64,000 nucleotides of DNA from an uncultured Rhodopila sp. GTDB lineage: Bacteria; Pseudomonadota; Alphaproteobacteria; Acetobacterales; Acetobacteraceae. Under the pieces are notes generated by a model, which searched no databases, was not told where the DNA came from, and worked only from the letters and a program-made list of their open reading frames with translations. The stretch spans positions 62,001 through 126,000 of the forward strand of contig CAIZFE010000035.1 of NCBI GenBank assembly GCA_903932145.1, written 5' to 3'. A program made the translations under genes and the position numbers. This document shows positions 45,250-54,373 of the stretch, one piece after another (position 1 is the first letter of the stretch; each line of letters starts with the position of its first letter).

Positions 45250-46424
45250 TGCTTGGCAGCACGGATCGAATTCTGACCACCCACACCGGCAGCCTGCCGC
45301 GGCCGGCGGCGCTGACTGAAATGTACGCGCGTCGGGCGGAGGGCGAAACCATCGACGAAGCGGCGTTGGAGGCCGCCGGCAAAGTCGCGACGCGTCACGT
45401 CGTGCGGCAGCAGATTGCCTCCGGAATCGACGTCGGCAACAACGGCGAGCAGCAGCGCGAGGCGTTCTTCCTGTATGTCCGCCGTCGCATGACCGGGTTT
45501 GGCGGAAGCTGGGTCCGCCGCCCAATGGCCGATGTCACGAAATACCCCGGCTACCGCGCCTGGGCCGCTGAACAGGACGGCGTCAAACGCTCGGTCAGCA
45601 ATCGCGGCGCGTTGCCAAAGGCAATCGGTGCGGTGTCGTATCTGGACCCAGCCCTGGTGAAAGCCGAATGTGACGAGTTCCTGGCGACACTGTCCGAAGT
45701 CGATGGCGGCTTTGCCGAACCGTTCATGACCGCGCCGTCCCCCGGTATCATCGCCGCCGCTCTGTTGAACGAACATTATGACACCGAAGACGCCTATCTC
45801 CACGCGCTCGGGCAGGCCCTGCGGGTGGAATACGAGGCCATCGTCGGAGCCGGGTTCCTGTTGCAGATTGATGCTCCAGATCTGGCGCTGGAACGGCACG
45901 TTTCATTCCAGGACCGTCCGCTGGGCGATTTCATCGACTTCGCCGAACGGGTGGTCGGAACGATCAACGAGGCATTGGTCAATGTCCCGCGGGACCGTGT
46001 CCGCATCCACGCCTGCTGGGGCAATTACGAGGGACCGCATGATTGCGATGTCGATCTGCACGCTATCTTGCCCGCGATCGCCCGGGCTAAGGTCGGCGGC
46101 TGGGTGCTACCGTTTGCCAACCCGCGCCACGCCCATGAGTACCGCTGCCTGAAGGACCTGCCCCTGGACGACGGCCAGATCATCGTCGCCGGGGTGATCG
46201 ATCCGCTGACCAATTTCGTCGAGCATCCTGAAGTCGTGGCCGACCGGCTGGAACGCGTGATCCAGGTCGTCGGCGACCCGACCCGCGTGATGGCGGGCAC
46301 GGATTGCGGTTTCGACACATCCGCGGGCCGCGGCAAGGTCGCCGCGGATGTCGTCTGGGCGAAGCTGAAGGCGATGGCCGATGGCGCACGGATCGTGTCG
46401 GAACGGTTGGGGATGCCAGGTTAG
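45249..46424 (+). CDS. MetE-like methyltransferase (methionine synthase II family)
   Basis: Single-barrel MetE-family protein of 391 residues. ILTTHTGSLPRP is the opening. Candidate zinc ligands are His and Cys in RIHACWGNYEG and Cys in AGTDCGFDT, arranged as in the catalytic domain of MetE. The N-terminal barrel of full MetE is missing, as is usual in this subfamily (for example YxjG-like proteins). The ATG shares one base with the stop of the PLP sulfur-lyase (TGATG). The pairing hints at a joint C-S pathway, perhaps methyl transfer from or to a sulfur compound. The paralogue at 33614-34654 is only distantly similar. Confidence 0.85.
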   Translation: MLGSTDRILTTHTGSLPRPAALTEMYARRAEGETIDEAALEAAGKVATRHVVRQQIASGIDVGNNGEQQREAFFLYVRRRMTGFGGSWVRRPMADVTKYPGYRAWAAEQDGVKRSVSNRGALPKAIGAVSYLDPALVKAECDEFLATLSEVDGGFAEPFMTAPSPGIIAAALLNEHYDTEDAYLHALGQALRVEYEAIVGAGFLLQIDAPDLALERHVSFQDRPLGDFIDFAERVVGTINEALVNVPRDRVRIHACWGNYEGPHDCDVDLHAILPAIARAKVGGWVLPFANPRHAHEYRCLKDLPLDDGQIIVAGVIDPLTNFVEHPEVVADRLERVIQVVGDPTRVMAGTDCGFDTSAGRGKVAADVVWAKLKAMADGARIVSERLGMPG

Positions 46425-46937
46425 GCGAACCGGCCACGGGCCTGGATAACCGGATCGGCTGACCTGTTCTGACACTGCGGGGCACCTCTGCTCCGGCGGG
46501 GCATGGCGATGTTGAAGAATTCCATGTGTGATTGCCCTGGTTATCGCGCCGGCCGAGGCGCGTGACTCGGACGCGTGTCCATACGAAACCGCCGGCGGGA
46601 TTCGCGGCAGGGACGATTTCGGTCTGACGACTCGTCGTTTTGGCGGTGACCCATCCCATCATGGCAGGCGAAGCGGACGATGCCGCGGGGTATCGGGCCA
46701 CCCGGCCATACGAATCAGCGTCGCCCGCGATTGCCACGAAGGACTCGCGACAATCCCCCCCGCGGTGTTCTCGCGGCGGTTCTATTTCCGTGTCAGTCGG
46801 CATTCATCACATTCGTGTTATTATTGATATTATACGTAAATATGTCCATATTCTATTTTTATAGAGAGATTTTTGAAACGATAAGGCCAGTTTCTGCGTT
46901 AAATATGCACCAATGTTGAAATTTTTGGAATATTTTG
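46425..46937. other. Intergenic region upstream of the second PEP-CTERM gene
   Basis: About 510 bases with no supported gene. The first 370 bases have ordinary GC content. From about 46800 on the sequence becomes strongly AT-rich (runs such as TATTATTGATATTATAC), as is also seen upstream of the other PEP-CTERM gene. Confidence 0.5.
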
Positions 46938-46966
46938 TTGACAATCGATAGCTGTCGCTGCATGAT
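46938..46966 (+). promoter_or_regulatory. Putative sigma-70 promoter of PEP-CTERM gene
   Basis: A perfect -35 TTGACA is followed by exactly 17 bases and CATGAT, which has four of six -10 consensus bases. The predicted start lies about 20 bases before the ATG at 46994. An AT-rich stretch upstream may act as an UP element. Confidence 0.6.
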
Positions 46967-46993
46967 ACGCTCATGCAACAGGGGGTTTTGGCG

Positions 46994-47683
46994 ATGCGTA
47001 TCCGTGTAATCACAACCATTTTCGCTGGTTTTATGGCCAGCGCCGGTTTCATCGGTCATGCGAGCGCAGACACCTTCAGTTACAGCGGATACAGCCTCAG
47101 CGGCGGTGAGAACCTTCACGTCACCGACGCTGCCCTGGCCATCGACAATGAGTATGGCGGAGCCGGACTGATCGGCCTGGACGGGTCGTACACCATACAG
47201 GCATACTGCGTGGACCTAGCTGACTGGCTGTTATCCAGCGGCAGCTACATCACTAACGTCAACCCATTGTTCAACCCAAACCTCGCGGGAACATCCAGCA
47301 TTACGGGTGACAGTAAAATCGCGGATATCAATGCCCTGATCGCCAACGGCGGCAATTTCGCCGCGGTTCAACTTGCGATCTGGGAAACCGAATATGGCGC
47401 TGCCGCCTCTTTCACCCCTGATGATTCGGGATTGCAGGCGGTGGCAACGGGCTATTTGACCAATATCGAAAATGGTTCCTGGACGGGTCTGATTGGTCAA
47501 ACCATTGCCGAACTATCTCCGGTGGATGGCGTGGCTAATCAAACCTTGATTTACATGACCGCGGATATGGATATGTTGGGCTCATCAACTTCATTAAATG
47601 CGGTACCTGAGCCAACAACGCTGGCACTGCTGGGTGCTGGTGTGATGATGATGATTGGCGGCGTGAGAAAGCGCCGCGCGTGA
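46994..47683 (+). CDS. PEP-CTERM surface protein with putative Cys-Gln thioester motif
   Basis: Secreted protein of 229 residues. A signal peptide (cut likely after ASA near residue 25) precedes the mature domain. VPEP followed by a hydrophobic helix and RKRR forms the PEP-CTERM sorting signal. In the mature part, Cys72 lies in QAYCVDLADW and Gln126 in AAVQLAIWETEYG, the same two motifs as in the paralogue at 3483-4247 and as in thioester (TQXA) domains. The ATG at 46994 has AGGGGG 8 bases upstream; the in-frame ATG seven codons earlier lacks this. It has its own promoter and no operon partner. Outer-surface anchoring by an exosortase elsewhere in the genome is expected. Confidence 0.87.
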   Translation: MRIRVITTIFAGFMASAGFIGHASADTFSYSGYSLSGGENLHVTDAALAIDNEYGGAGLIGLDGSYTIQAYCVDLADWLLSSGSYITNVNPLFNPNLAGTSSITGDSKIADINALIANGGNFAAVQLAIWETEYGAAASFTPDDSGLQAVATGYLTNIENGSWTGLIGQTIAELSPVDGVANQTLIYMTADMDMLGSSTSLNAVPEPTTLALLGAGVMMMIGGVRKRRA

Positions 47684-47871
47684 TCGTTCCAGACTGAGCA
47701 CGCGGACGATTAGCTAATCAAGGGGCGGTCGTGACTACTCGGGCCGAACGGCGACGAGGCGATTTTTCCACAGGTGCCCATGCGACGGTTCAGAGTTGGG
47801 CTCGGCTTCCCCGTGATACCGCTTGCTTTCGTGACTACTTCCCGGCCATCCGCCTGATCGTTCCAGACTGA
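47681..47871 (+). repeat. 17-base direct repeat flanking a 157-base segment
   Basis: TGATCGTTCCAGACTGA occurs at 47681-47697 and again at 47855-47871. The first copy starts with the stop codon of the PEP-CTERM gene. GTGACTACT also occurs twice within (47731 and 47831). The region up to the flavin oxidoreductase holds no gene. Confidence 0.85.
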
Positions 47872-47940
47872 CCGCCCGGATCTGGTCCAACCGAACCAAC
47901 GCGGCTACTCATGGTGCAACGTCCCTAAGGAACCAGCACC

Positions 47941-49113
47941 ATGACCAAGCCCCTGTTGTTCACCCCGTTGCAGATCAGAAGCGTCACCCTCCGCAATCGT
48001 GTCGTTCTCGCCCCGATGCACCAATATGCCGCCAAGGAAGGCTTCGCCACCGACTGGCACCTGATGAATGCCGGTAAATACGCGGCCGGCGGCTGCGGCC
48101 TGGTCATGGTCGAATCGACGAAAGTCGAACGCCGTGGCGCCGGGACCGTCGGCGACCTTGGCCTCTGGAAGGACGATTTCATCCCCGGCCTGAAGCGCAT
48201 TACCGACTTTATCAAATCGCAGGGCGCAACCTCCGCCATCCAGATCGGCCACTCCGGCCGCAAGGCGCGCCTGACCCGCCCGTGGGAGGGCCAGCAACCG
48301 CTGACCGAAGACCACCCGGAGATGTTCGACTGGGACGGCTGGGACCTGATCGCCCCGAGCGCCATTGCGCACAGCGACCGGATGCCAACCCCGCGCGCCC
48401 TCAGCCGCGACGAAATCCCTGACCTGGTCAGCCATTGGGGCGATGCCGCCGCCCGCGCCGACAAGGCCGGGTTCGAGGTTCTCGAGATTCACGGCGCCCA
48501 TGGCTATATGGTGCATCAGTTCCTCTCCCCCGTCGCCAACCGGCGCAACGACGAGTACGGCGGCTCCGACAGCAACCGCATGCGCTTCGCCCTGGAAGTC
48601 GCGGAATGCGTCCGCGCCCACTGGCCGGCCGAAAAGCCGCTGTTCATGCGTTTGTCGTGTGAGGACGATGCCGGCTGGGGGCCGGAACAGAGCGTCGCCC
48701 TGTCACGCGAACTGAAGCTGAAGGGCGTCGATGTCATCGATTGCAGTGGCGGCGGCATCCTGGAACGCTCTCCCATGGACAGCGTCCGGGCGAAGTACTA
48801 CGGCTATCAGGTCCCTTACGCCGAGAAGATCCGGAACGAGGCGGACATGATGACCATGGCCGTCGGTCACATCGTGCATGCCGACCAGGCCGAGGCCATT
48901 CTCCAGACCGGTAAAGCCGACCTCATCGCGCTGGCCAGGGAATTGCTCTACAGCCCGAACTGGGCGCTGGACGCGGCGCAGAAACTCGGCGCCGATCCGG
49001 ATTTCGTCAGCGTTCCGCCCGCGATGGGCTGGTGGCTGGGCAAGCGCGCCAAATCGGCGTTCGAAGGGGTGCCGTCCACTTATCAGCGCGGCGCCATGGC
49101 GGCGGTGGAATGA
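47941..49113 (+). CDS. NADH:flavin oxidoreductase, Old Yellow Enzyme family
   Basis: FMN-dependent TIM-barrel ene-reductase of 390 residues. FTPLQIRSVTLRNRVVLAPM opens the barrel. IQIGHSGRKA, EIHGAHGYMVHQFLSPVANR and NDEYGGSDSNRMRF are family hallmarks that hold FMN and substrate. The Cys and HGAHGY pattern suits the YqjM-like, thermophilic-like subgroup. Such enzymes reduce activated alkenes or nitro-compounds with NAD(P)H. AAGGA lies 9 bases before the ATG. It stands between intergenic repeats and a hybrid kinase. Confidence 0.93.
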   Translation: MTKPLLFTPLQIRSVTLRNRVVLAPMHQYAAKEGFATDWHLMNAGKYAAGGCGLVMVESTKVERRGAGTVGDLGLWKDDFIPGLKRITDFIKSQGATSAIQIGHSGRKARLTRPWEGQQPLTEDHPEMFDWDGWDLIAPSAIAHSDRMPTPRALSRDEIPDLVSHWGDAAARADKAGFEVLEIHGAHGYMVHQFLSPVANRRNDEYGGSDSNRMRFALEVAECVRAHWPAEKPLFMRLSCEDDAGWGPEQSVALSRELKLKGVDVIDCSGGGILERSPMDSVRAKYYGYQVPYAEKIRNEADMMTMAVGHIVHADQAEAILQTGKADLIALARELLYSPNWALDAAQKLGADPDFVSVPPAMGWWLGKRAKSAFEGVPSTYQRGAMAAVE

Positions 49114-49159
49114 GACGCCATGAAATATAATTCTTATTCGAACTGAATAGTGCGGAACG

Positions 49160-49191
49160 CGCGCTATCACCTAAATGAATGTGATAGCGCG
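49160..49191. terminator. Hairpin after the flavin oxidoreductase gene
   Basis: CGCGCTATCAC and GTGATAGCGCG form a perfect 11-bp stem with a 10-base loop, 47 bases after the stop codon. No T-run follows. Termination or mRNA stabilisation are both possible. Confidence 0.5.
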
Positions 49192-49269
49192 GCGCCGCCA
49201 GCAAAATTCCATTGCGTTTAATTGCGCCCGGAGTAGTGGCTTACTCGAAATCCGGGAGCAAAGAGCGGC

Positions 49270-52200
49270 GTGGCGCCTCCGATGGACGCACACAATGAGT
49301 CGGCTGCTGGTGAGGCAGCGACTTTAAGTCTGGAACGCTGCCCCCCGGCGCCGCGTCGTCGGCGCTGGCTACAGGGGCTGTCGTTGCGTGCCAGATTGCT
49401 GTTGCTGGTTGTCGCCGGCGTCGTGCCGCTGATCGGCTTTAGCATAGCCCGCGAATATCTCGATTACCGGACCGAGCGTCAGGCGATTTATGACGGTCTG
49501 TTGACGATCGTGCGCGGCACCGCCCTTGCCGTGGAGCGCGATCTGCAGCTTCGGATTGCTTCGCTGGAAACCCTCGCGCTGTCTCCGGCATTGTCGCGGA
49601 ACGATCCGGGTGCGTTTGATCAGCAGGCGGAGATCTACCTGGCCGGGCTGCCGCCGGGAAGCTTGTTGGGGATCGTCACGCCTGATCGTCAGCTCCAGCG
49701 GATATTCGGTTTGCCGGCTAACATGTCGAGCACCCCGGTGCGGCGTGACGCCAGCGCCAAGGGCTTGCAGGTCTTCGAAACCCACAAACCGGTGATCACA
49801 GATCTACATGTCGGTCATTTCACCGGCATTCTTGGCTTCAGCGTCGATGTACCCGTCATCCGGGACGGCAACGTGATTTACGACCTGTTCGTCCGGTTGC
49901 CGGTGTCGGTTCTCGGCGACCTGATCCAACGGCAATATCTGCCACCTCGCACGGTCCTGACATTGGCCGATACGGCCGGCGCGATCGTGGCACGCGTTCC
50001 CAACGGGGATCACTTCGTGGGGTCATCCGTCGTTCCCGGCTTATGGTCCGAGGTGCGAATGCATCCGGAGGGCAGAACCCTGGCCCCCACGCTGGAGGGC
50101 GTTCCGGCCATTGCGATCTACACGCATGTGGCTCCATTCGACTGGGCAGTGCTGGTTGGCGCCCCGGAGGACATGATCTTCGCCCCGATGCGGGATGCCA
50201 TCATCACCGCCATCCTGGTTGGAGCGGCCGTGTTAAGCGCCTGCCTGCTGTTGGCGATGATGGCGGCCAGGGGCATTACGCGTCCGATCGAGCAGCTTCG
50301 GTGGTTCGCGGCGCATGACCATCAAATGGAGCCGGCGGTCGTGGTGACCGGTCTGCCGGAAACCGACGCGGTCGCATCCGCCCTGTTCACCGCGGCGGCC
50401 GAGCGTCGGCAAGCCGCCCGCGCTTTGGCGGAAAGCGAGCAGCGGTTCCGCATCCTGTTCGAGCAGTCGCCAGGGGGAACGATCTTGCTCGATCCCGATA
50501 CCACGCAGGTTATCGATAGCAATGCGATCGCGGCTGCCAGCCTGGGGTTCACGGTCGAGGAGTTTCGTGGCCGTCCGATGACCGATTTCGCCAGTCAACT
50601 GACTAAGGAGCGCGTTCAGGATCTCTGCCGGTCGGTCGGCGATGGCAAAACCTATAGCTATGAAACCCGCATCGTCGGCCAGCGTGGCACGCGGGACATG
50701 CTGATCGCAGTCGCACCGGTGCAGGTCGCCGGCCGGACCCTCGCGCTGGTTAATCAAATCGATGTCACCGATCAGAGGCGAGCGGAAGCTGGCCTGCGGG
50801 TCAATCAGCAGCGCCTGGACCTGGTTCGGGAAGGTGCCAACCTGGGTATCTGGGACTGGGATATCGTCAACCGCGCGCTCACCTGGAGCGAACATAACTG
50901 GCACCTGCATGGTCTGGAACCGAAGCCGAACGGCCCGACTCCGGCCGATTGGCAACGGGTCGTGCATCCCGACGATCTGCCGGGCGCGTTGGATGAGATG
51001 CGTGCCGCGCTGAAGATGCCGGACCATCCGTACACCATCGAATTCAATGTCGTGCTGGCGGACGGCTCGCTTCGGCGGCTATTCAGCCGCGGCCAGACCA
51101 TTTGGGACGCGGACGGGCTCCCCATTCGTATGGTCGGCATCACCATGGACGTGACCGCGCGGTATCAGGCGGAAACGGCACGGGACCGGCTGATCGCAAT
51201 GCTGGAAACCGAACGGAACCGGTTGTCGGAAATCGTCGAGATCCTGCCGGCCGCCGTTGGCATCGTCGATCGGACCGGGCGGGTTGTCCTGGGCAATGCG
51301 GCGATGCAGCGCCTGAACGGGCCGGTCATTCAGTCGATGGCGGCGGAACCGCGTGGCGAATGGATTGGCTACCATCCGGATGGTCAGCGCGTGGCACCGG
51401 ACGACTACCCGATCCGGCGGGCGTTGCGCCTGGGCGAAACCACCCTGCCGGGGATGGACTTCGTCTATCGCGAGCAAGACGGTAAACAAACATGGTACCG
51501 CGTGGCCAGTCTCCCGTTGCGGCGGGAGAGCGGTCAGGTCCAGGAGGTCCTCGGCATCTTCCAGGACATCGACGCCGAAAAGCGCCTCCTGGCCATTCAG
51601 CAAGAGATCAACGCCAGTCTGGAACAGCGGGTTCAACAGGAAGTGGCGGCTCGGGAGGCCGCCCAGCAGCGCGCCGCCCATGGCGAGAGAATTCAGGCAC
51701 TGGGTCAACTCGCGGGCGGCATCGCTCACGATTTCAACAATGTTCTCCAGGCCGTCGCGGGCGGCGCCGCGCTGATCGAGAATCGTCCGTTGGATGTGGA
51801 GCGCGTGCTGCGCAATGCGCGCATGGTGATCGATGCGGCGAGGCGGGGTGCCGCGATCACCAGCCGGTTACTGGCGTTTTCCCGGCGAGGCGACCTGCGC
51901 GCGGAAAATGTCGATGCCGCCGCGCTGTTGGCCGATATGGCGGATGTGCTCAGCCACACTCTGGGCGGTTCGGTCGTCTGCGCCCTGGATGTCTCACCGG
52001 GGTTGCCGCCGCTGTTCGCCGATCGGGAGCAACTGGAGACCGTGCTGGTCAACCTGGCCACCAACGCTCGGGACGCGATGCCGTCAGGAGGCACCCTGAC
52101 GCTTGCCGCCCGGGCCAAGACAGTGAGTGCGAGGGATCCCTCCGGCCTGGAACCGGGACTGTACGTCCGGATCGAGGTCAGCGACACGGGGACCGGCATG

Positions 52201-52821
52201 GATCAGGCCGTGCTCGATCGGGTAACGGAGCCGTTCTTCACGACGAAGGAACCGGGGAAGGGGACCGGGCTGGGTCTGGCGATGGCGAAGGGCTTCGCGG
52301 AACAAAGCGGCGGCGCTTTGGCCATCGACAGCGCCCCGGGCACGGGCACCCGGGTCAGCCTCTGGCTGCCATGCGCGTTCGGAACGTCGGGGGCCGAGCG
52401 GGGTGCCGTCGTGGCGCCAGATGACCCCGACAGAGCGTGTGTGCTTCTGGTCGATGACGATCCAATCGTGCGCGACGTGCTGACGATGTCGTTGGAGGAT
52501 GCCGGCTACGCGGTCCTGTCGGCCGATGGCGGGGCGGCTGCTTTGTCACTGCTGGACTCGGCCGGCCGGGTGGATGTGCTGGTGTCCGATTTGACAATGC
52601 CGGACATGGATGGACTCGCGCTGATCAAGGCGGCGCATGAACGCCGGCCACGATTGCCGGCCGTGCTGCTGACGGGATACGCCGGCGATGGGGCCGAACT
52701 GGCAGTCAGTGGTGCGATCAGCGGCGCGTTCTCGTTGTTATGCAAACCGGTGTCAGGGGCGCTGTTGGTGGACCGGATCAAGGCGGTCATGGAATCGCGG
52801 ACAGTTAGTGGCCGCGCGTAA
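49270..52821 (+). CDS. Hybrid sensor histidine kinase with Cache, PAS and receiver domains
   Basis: Membrane kinase of 1183 residues. A helix at about 38-60 and another near 312-335 enclose a periplasmic Cache-type sensor. Three PAS-type domains follow (about 390-500, 510-635 and 650-770). A HisKA of the GGIAHDFNNVLQ type has phospho-His at 820. The ATPase domain with GKGTGLGLAMAKGF comes next, then a C-terminal receiver with Asp1107 (LVSDLTMPDMDG). The HDFNN context is typical of kinases with their own attached receiver. Start is GTG at 49270 or ATG four codons later; neither has a strong ribosome site. No partner regulator is adjacent. Confidence 0.92.
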   Translation: MAPPMDAHNESAAGEAATLSLERCPPAPRRRRWLQGLSLRARLLLLVVAGVVPLIGFSIAREYLDYRTERQAIYDGLLTIVRGTALAVERDLQLRIASLETLALSPALSRNDPGAFDQQAEIYLAGLPPGSLLGIVTPDRQLQRIFGLPANMSSTPVRRDASAKGLQVFETHKPVITDLHVGHFTGILGFSVDVPVIRDGNVIYDLFVRLPVSVLGDLIQRQYLPPRTVLTLADTAGAIVARVPNGDHFVGSSVVPGLWSEVRMHPEGRTLAPTLEGVPAIAIYTHVAPFDWAVLVGAPEDMIFAPMRDAIITAILVGAAVLSACLLLAMMAARGITRPIEQLRWFAAHDHQMEPAVVVTGLPETDAVASALFTAAAERRQAARALAESEQRFRILFEQSPGGTILLDPDTTQVIDSNAIAAASLGFTVEEFRGRPMTDFASQLTKERVQDLCRSVGDGKTYSYETRIVGQRGTRDMLIAVAPVQVAGRTLALVNQIDVTDQRRAEAGLRVNQQRLDLVREGANLGIWDWDIVNRALTWSEHNWHLHGLEPKPNGPTPADWQRVVHPDDLPGALDEMRAALKMPDHPYTIEFNVVLADGSLRRLFSRGQTIWDADGLPIRMVGITMDVTARYQAETARDRLIAMLETERNRLSEIVEILPAAVGIVDRTGRVVLGNAAMQRLNGPVIQSMAAEPRGEWIGYHPDGQRVAPDDYPIRRALRLGETTLPGMDFVYREQDGKQTWYRVASLPLRRESGQVQEVLGIFQDIDAEKRLLAIQQEINASLEQRVQQEVAAREAAQQRAAHGERIQALGQLAGGIAHDFNNVLQAVAGGAALIENRPLDVERVLRNARMVIDAARRGAAITSRLLAFSRRGDLRAENVDAAALLADMADVLSHTLGGSVVCALDVSPGLPPLFADREQLETVLVNLATNARDAMPSGGTLTLAARAKTVSARDPSGLEPGLYVRIEVSDTGTGMDQAVLDRVTEPFFTTKEPGKGTGLGLAMAKGFAEQSGGALAIDSAPGTGTRVSLWLPCAFGTSGAERGAVVAPDDPDRACVLLVDDDPIVRDVLTMSLEDAGYAVLSADGGAAALSLLDSAGRVDVLVSDLTMPDMDGLALIKAAHERRPRLPAVLLTGYAGDGAELAVSGAISGAFSLLCKPVSGALLVDRIKAVMESRTVSGRA

Positions 52822-53163
52822 CGGGCGCCCCAGGTGGACCCTTGCGGATTGAGGCAAGCAATGACGGCAGGGAATTGGCATGCTGCTTGCGTATTGTTCC
52901 GAATGAAAACTCTGTCGCGCCTGACTTTGATCGTATCGAACATCCGGCGGCTTGAGCCCTTGTCGGCTACGAGCATTCCCAAAGGGTTTCGGACTTTTCG
53001 CGAGGCTTGCAAGGCTCTGTTTGGACCCGGTGCGGTGCATACGTGGACCGTCCGGCTCGAACCGCGCCGGACGGCAGAACTCAGCCCGTGCCGGAGATGG
53101 GTCGTAATCACGCCAATGCCTATTACCAGCGGCCTTAAGTTTCGACTGGTCGGCCCAAACCCA

Positions 53164-53188
53164 TCATGGCGGGCCTTCGCCCGCATGA
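53164..53188. repeat. REP-like hairpin between convergent genes
   Basis: TCAT-G-GCGGGC pairs with GCCCGC-ATGA around a CTTC loop, giving ten base pairs with one bulged G. It lies in the 465-base gap (52822-53286) between the convergent kinase and acr3 genes. That gap otherwise has a smaller stem, GCCTGC/GCAGGC at 53254-53272, and no gene I can support. It could serve as a bidirectional terminator or be one copy of a dispersed palindrome. Confidence 0.5.
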
Positions 53189-53286
53189 CGGCGGGGAGTC
53201 GTCACTTAGGCCCATTGGTATGATTCCGTTCCGGGAATAGTTGGGCACGTCGCGCCTGCGGAATAAGCAGGCAGGTCATTATTTGG

Positions 53287-54351
53287 CTACCGGCCCGGGT
53301 TTCGGCGGGACGCGCCGCCTTCGTACCATCCTTTTGATCGCCGCACGATGTGGACGACGGACAGCATGACCGGCACCTCCACCAACACGCCGACCACGGT
53401 CGCCAATGCCGCGCCGGACTGGAAACCGAACAGAGCGATGGCCGCCGCCACGGCGAGCTCGAAAAAGTTGCTGGCACCGATCAGGGCCGAGGGGCCGGCG
53501 ACGCACCACTCCACGCCGAGACGGCGGTTCAGCCAGTAGGCAAGCCCGGCGTTGAAATAGACCTGGATGATGATCGGCACCGCCAGCATGGCGATGACCA
53601 GTGGCTGGCGGATGATCTGCTCGCCTTGCAGGCCGAACAACAACACCAGGGTCAGCAGCAGCGCGGACAGCGACAGTGGGGCCAACCGACGGAGGGTGCG
53701 CTGTAATCCGCCACGGGCCAACAACGCGCGGCGCCAAAGCTGGGCCACGATCACCGGAACGACGATATACAGGACGACTGACAGGACCAGCGTGTCCCAG
53801 GGAACAACGATCGAGGACAAACCGAGCAGGAACGCAACGATCGGGGCGAAGGCGACGACCATGATCATGTCATTCAACGCGACCTGCGACAGGGTGAAAT
53901 GCGGTTCGCCCTCCACGAGGCTGGACCAGACGAACACCATTGCCGTGCAGGGGGCGGCGGCGAGCAGGATCAGCCCCGCGATGTAGCTGTCGATCTGGTC
54001 CGGCGGCAGGAGCGGCCGGAACAGATGCGCGATGAAGACCCAGCCGAGCAGCGCCATGGAGAACGGTTTGACCAGCCAGTTGACGCCGACGGTCGTGGCG
54101 ATCCCGCGCCAGTGTTCGCCCACCTGCGCCAGGGCGCTGAGGTCGATCTTCAACAGCATCGGCACGATCATCAGCCAGACCAGTACCGCGATCGGTAAAT
54201 TCACCTGCGCCACGGTCGCGTTCCCCAGCGCATGGAATATGCCGGGCGATAACTGCCCCAGGCCGATCCCGGCGACGATGCAAAGCGCGACCCACAGGGT
54301 GAGGAATCGCTCGAAAATGCCCATGGCGGGCGCCTTGGTGGCTTCAGTCAT
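53287..54351 (-). CDS. acr3: Arsenite efflux permease Acr3
   Basis: Inner-membrane arsenite exporter of 354 residues with about ten helices. The essential Cys of Acr3 lies in LAAAPCTAMVFVWS, and GASNFFELAVA near the C-terminus is also diagnostic. It belongs to the ACR3 family and not to the unrelated ArsB. It is the last gene of an operon with the arsR-arsC fusion, gap and arsJ, 22 bases after the arsJ stop. It removes the arsenite made by the ArsC domain. Confidence 0.95.
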   Translation of the reverse strand: MTEATKAPAMGIFERFLTLWVALCIVAGIGLGQLSPGIFHALGNATVAQVNLPIAVLVWLMIVPMLLKIDLSALAQVGEHWRGIATTVGVNWLVKPFSMALLGWVFIAHLFRPLLPPDQIDSYIAGLILLAAAPCTAMVFVWSSLVEGEPHFTLSQVALNDMIMVVAFAPIVAFLLGLSSIVVPWDTLVLSVVLYIVVPVIVAQLWRRALLARGGLQRTLRRLAPLSLSALLLTLVLLFGLQGEQIIRQPLVIAMLAVPIIIQVYFNAGLAYWLNRRLGVEWCVAGPSALIGASNFFELAVAAAIALFGFQSGAALATVVGVLVEVPVMLSVVHIVRRSKGWYEGGASRRNPGR

Positions 54352-54373
54352 GGATGGGAACCTTGTTGAAAAT

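Noticed and set aside
47941-49113. Flavin oxidoreductase as part of a PEP-CTERM operon
   Set aside because: It has its own ribosome site and is separated from the PEP-CTERM gene by 257 bases with repeats; no functional link is known.
52834-53223. 129-codon open frame between the kinase and acr3
   Set aside because: Low-complexity, runs through the REP-like hairpin, and has no recognisable start signal.
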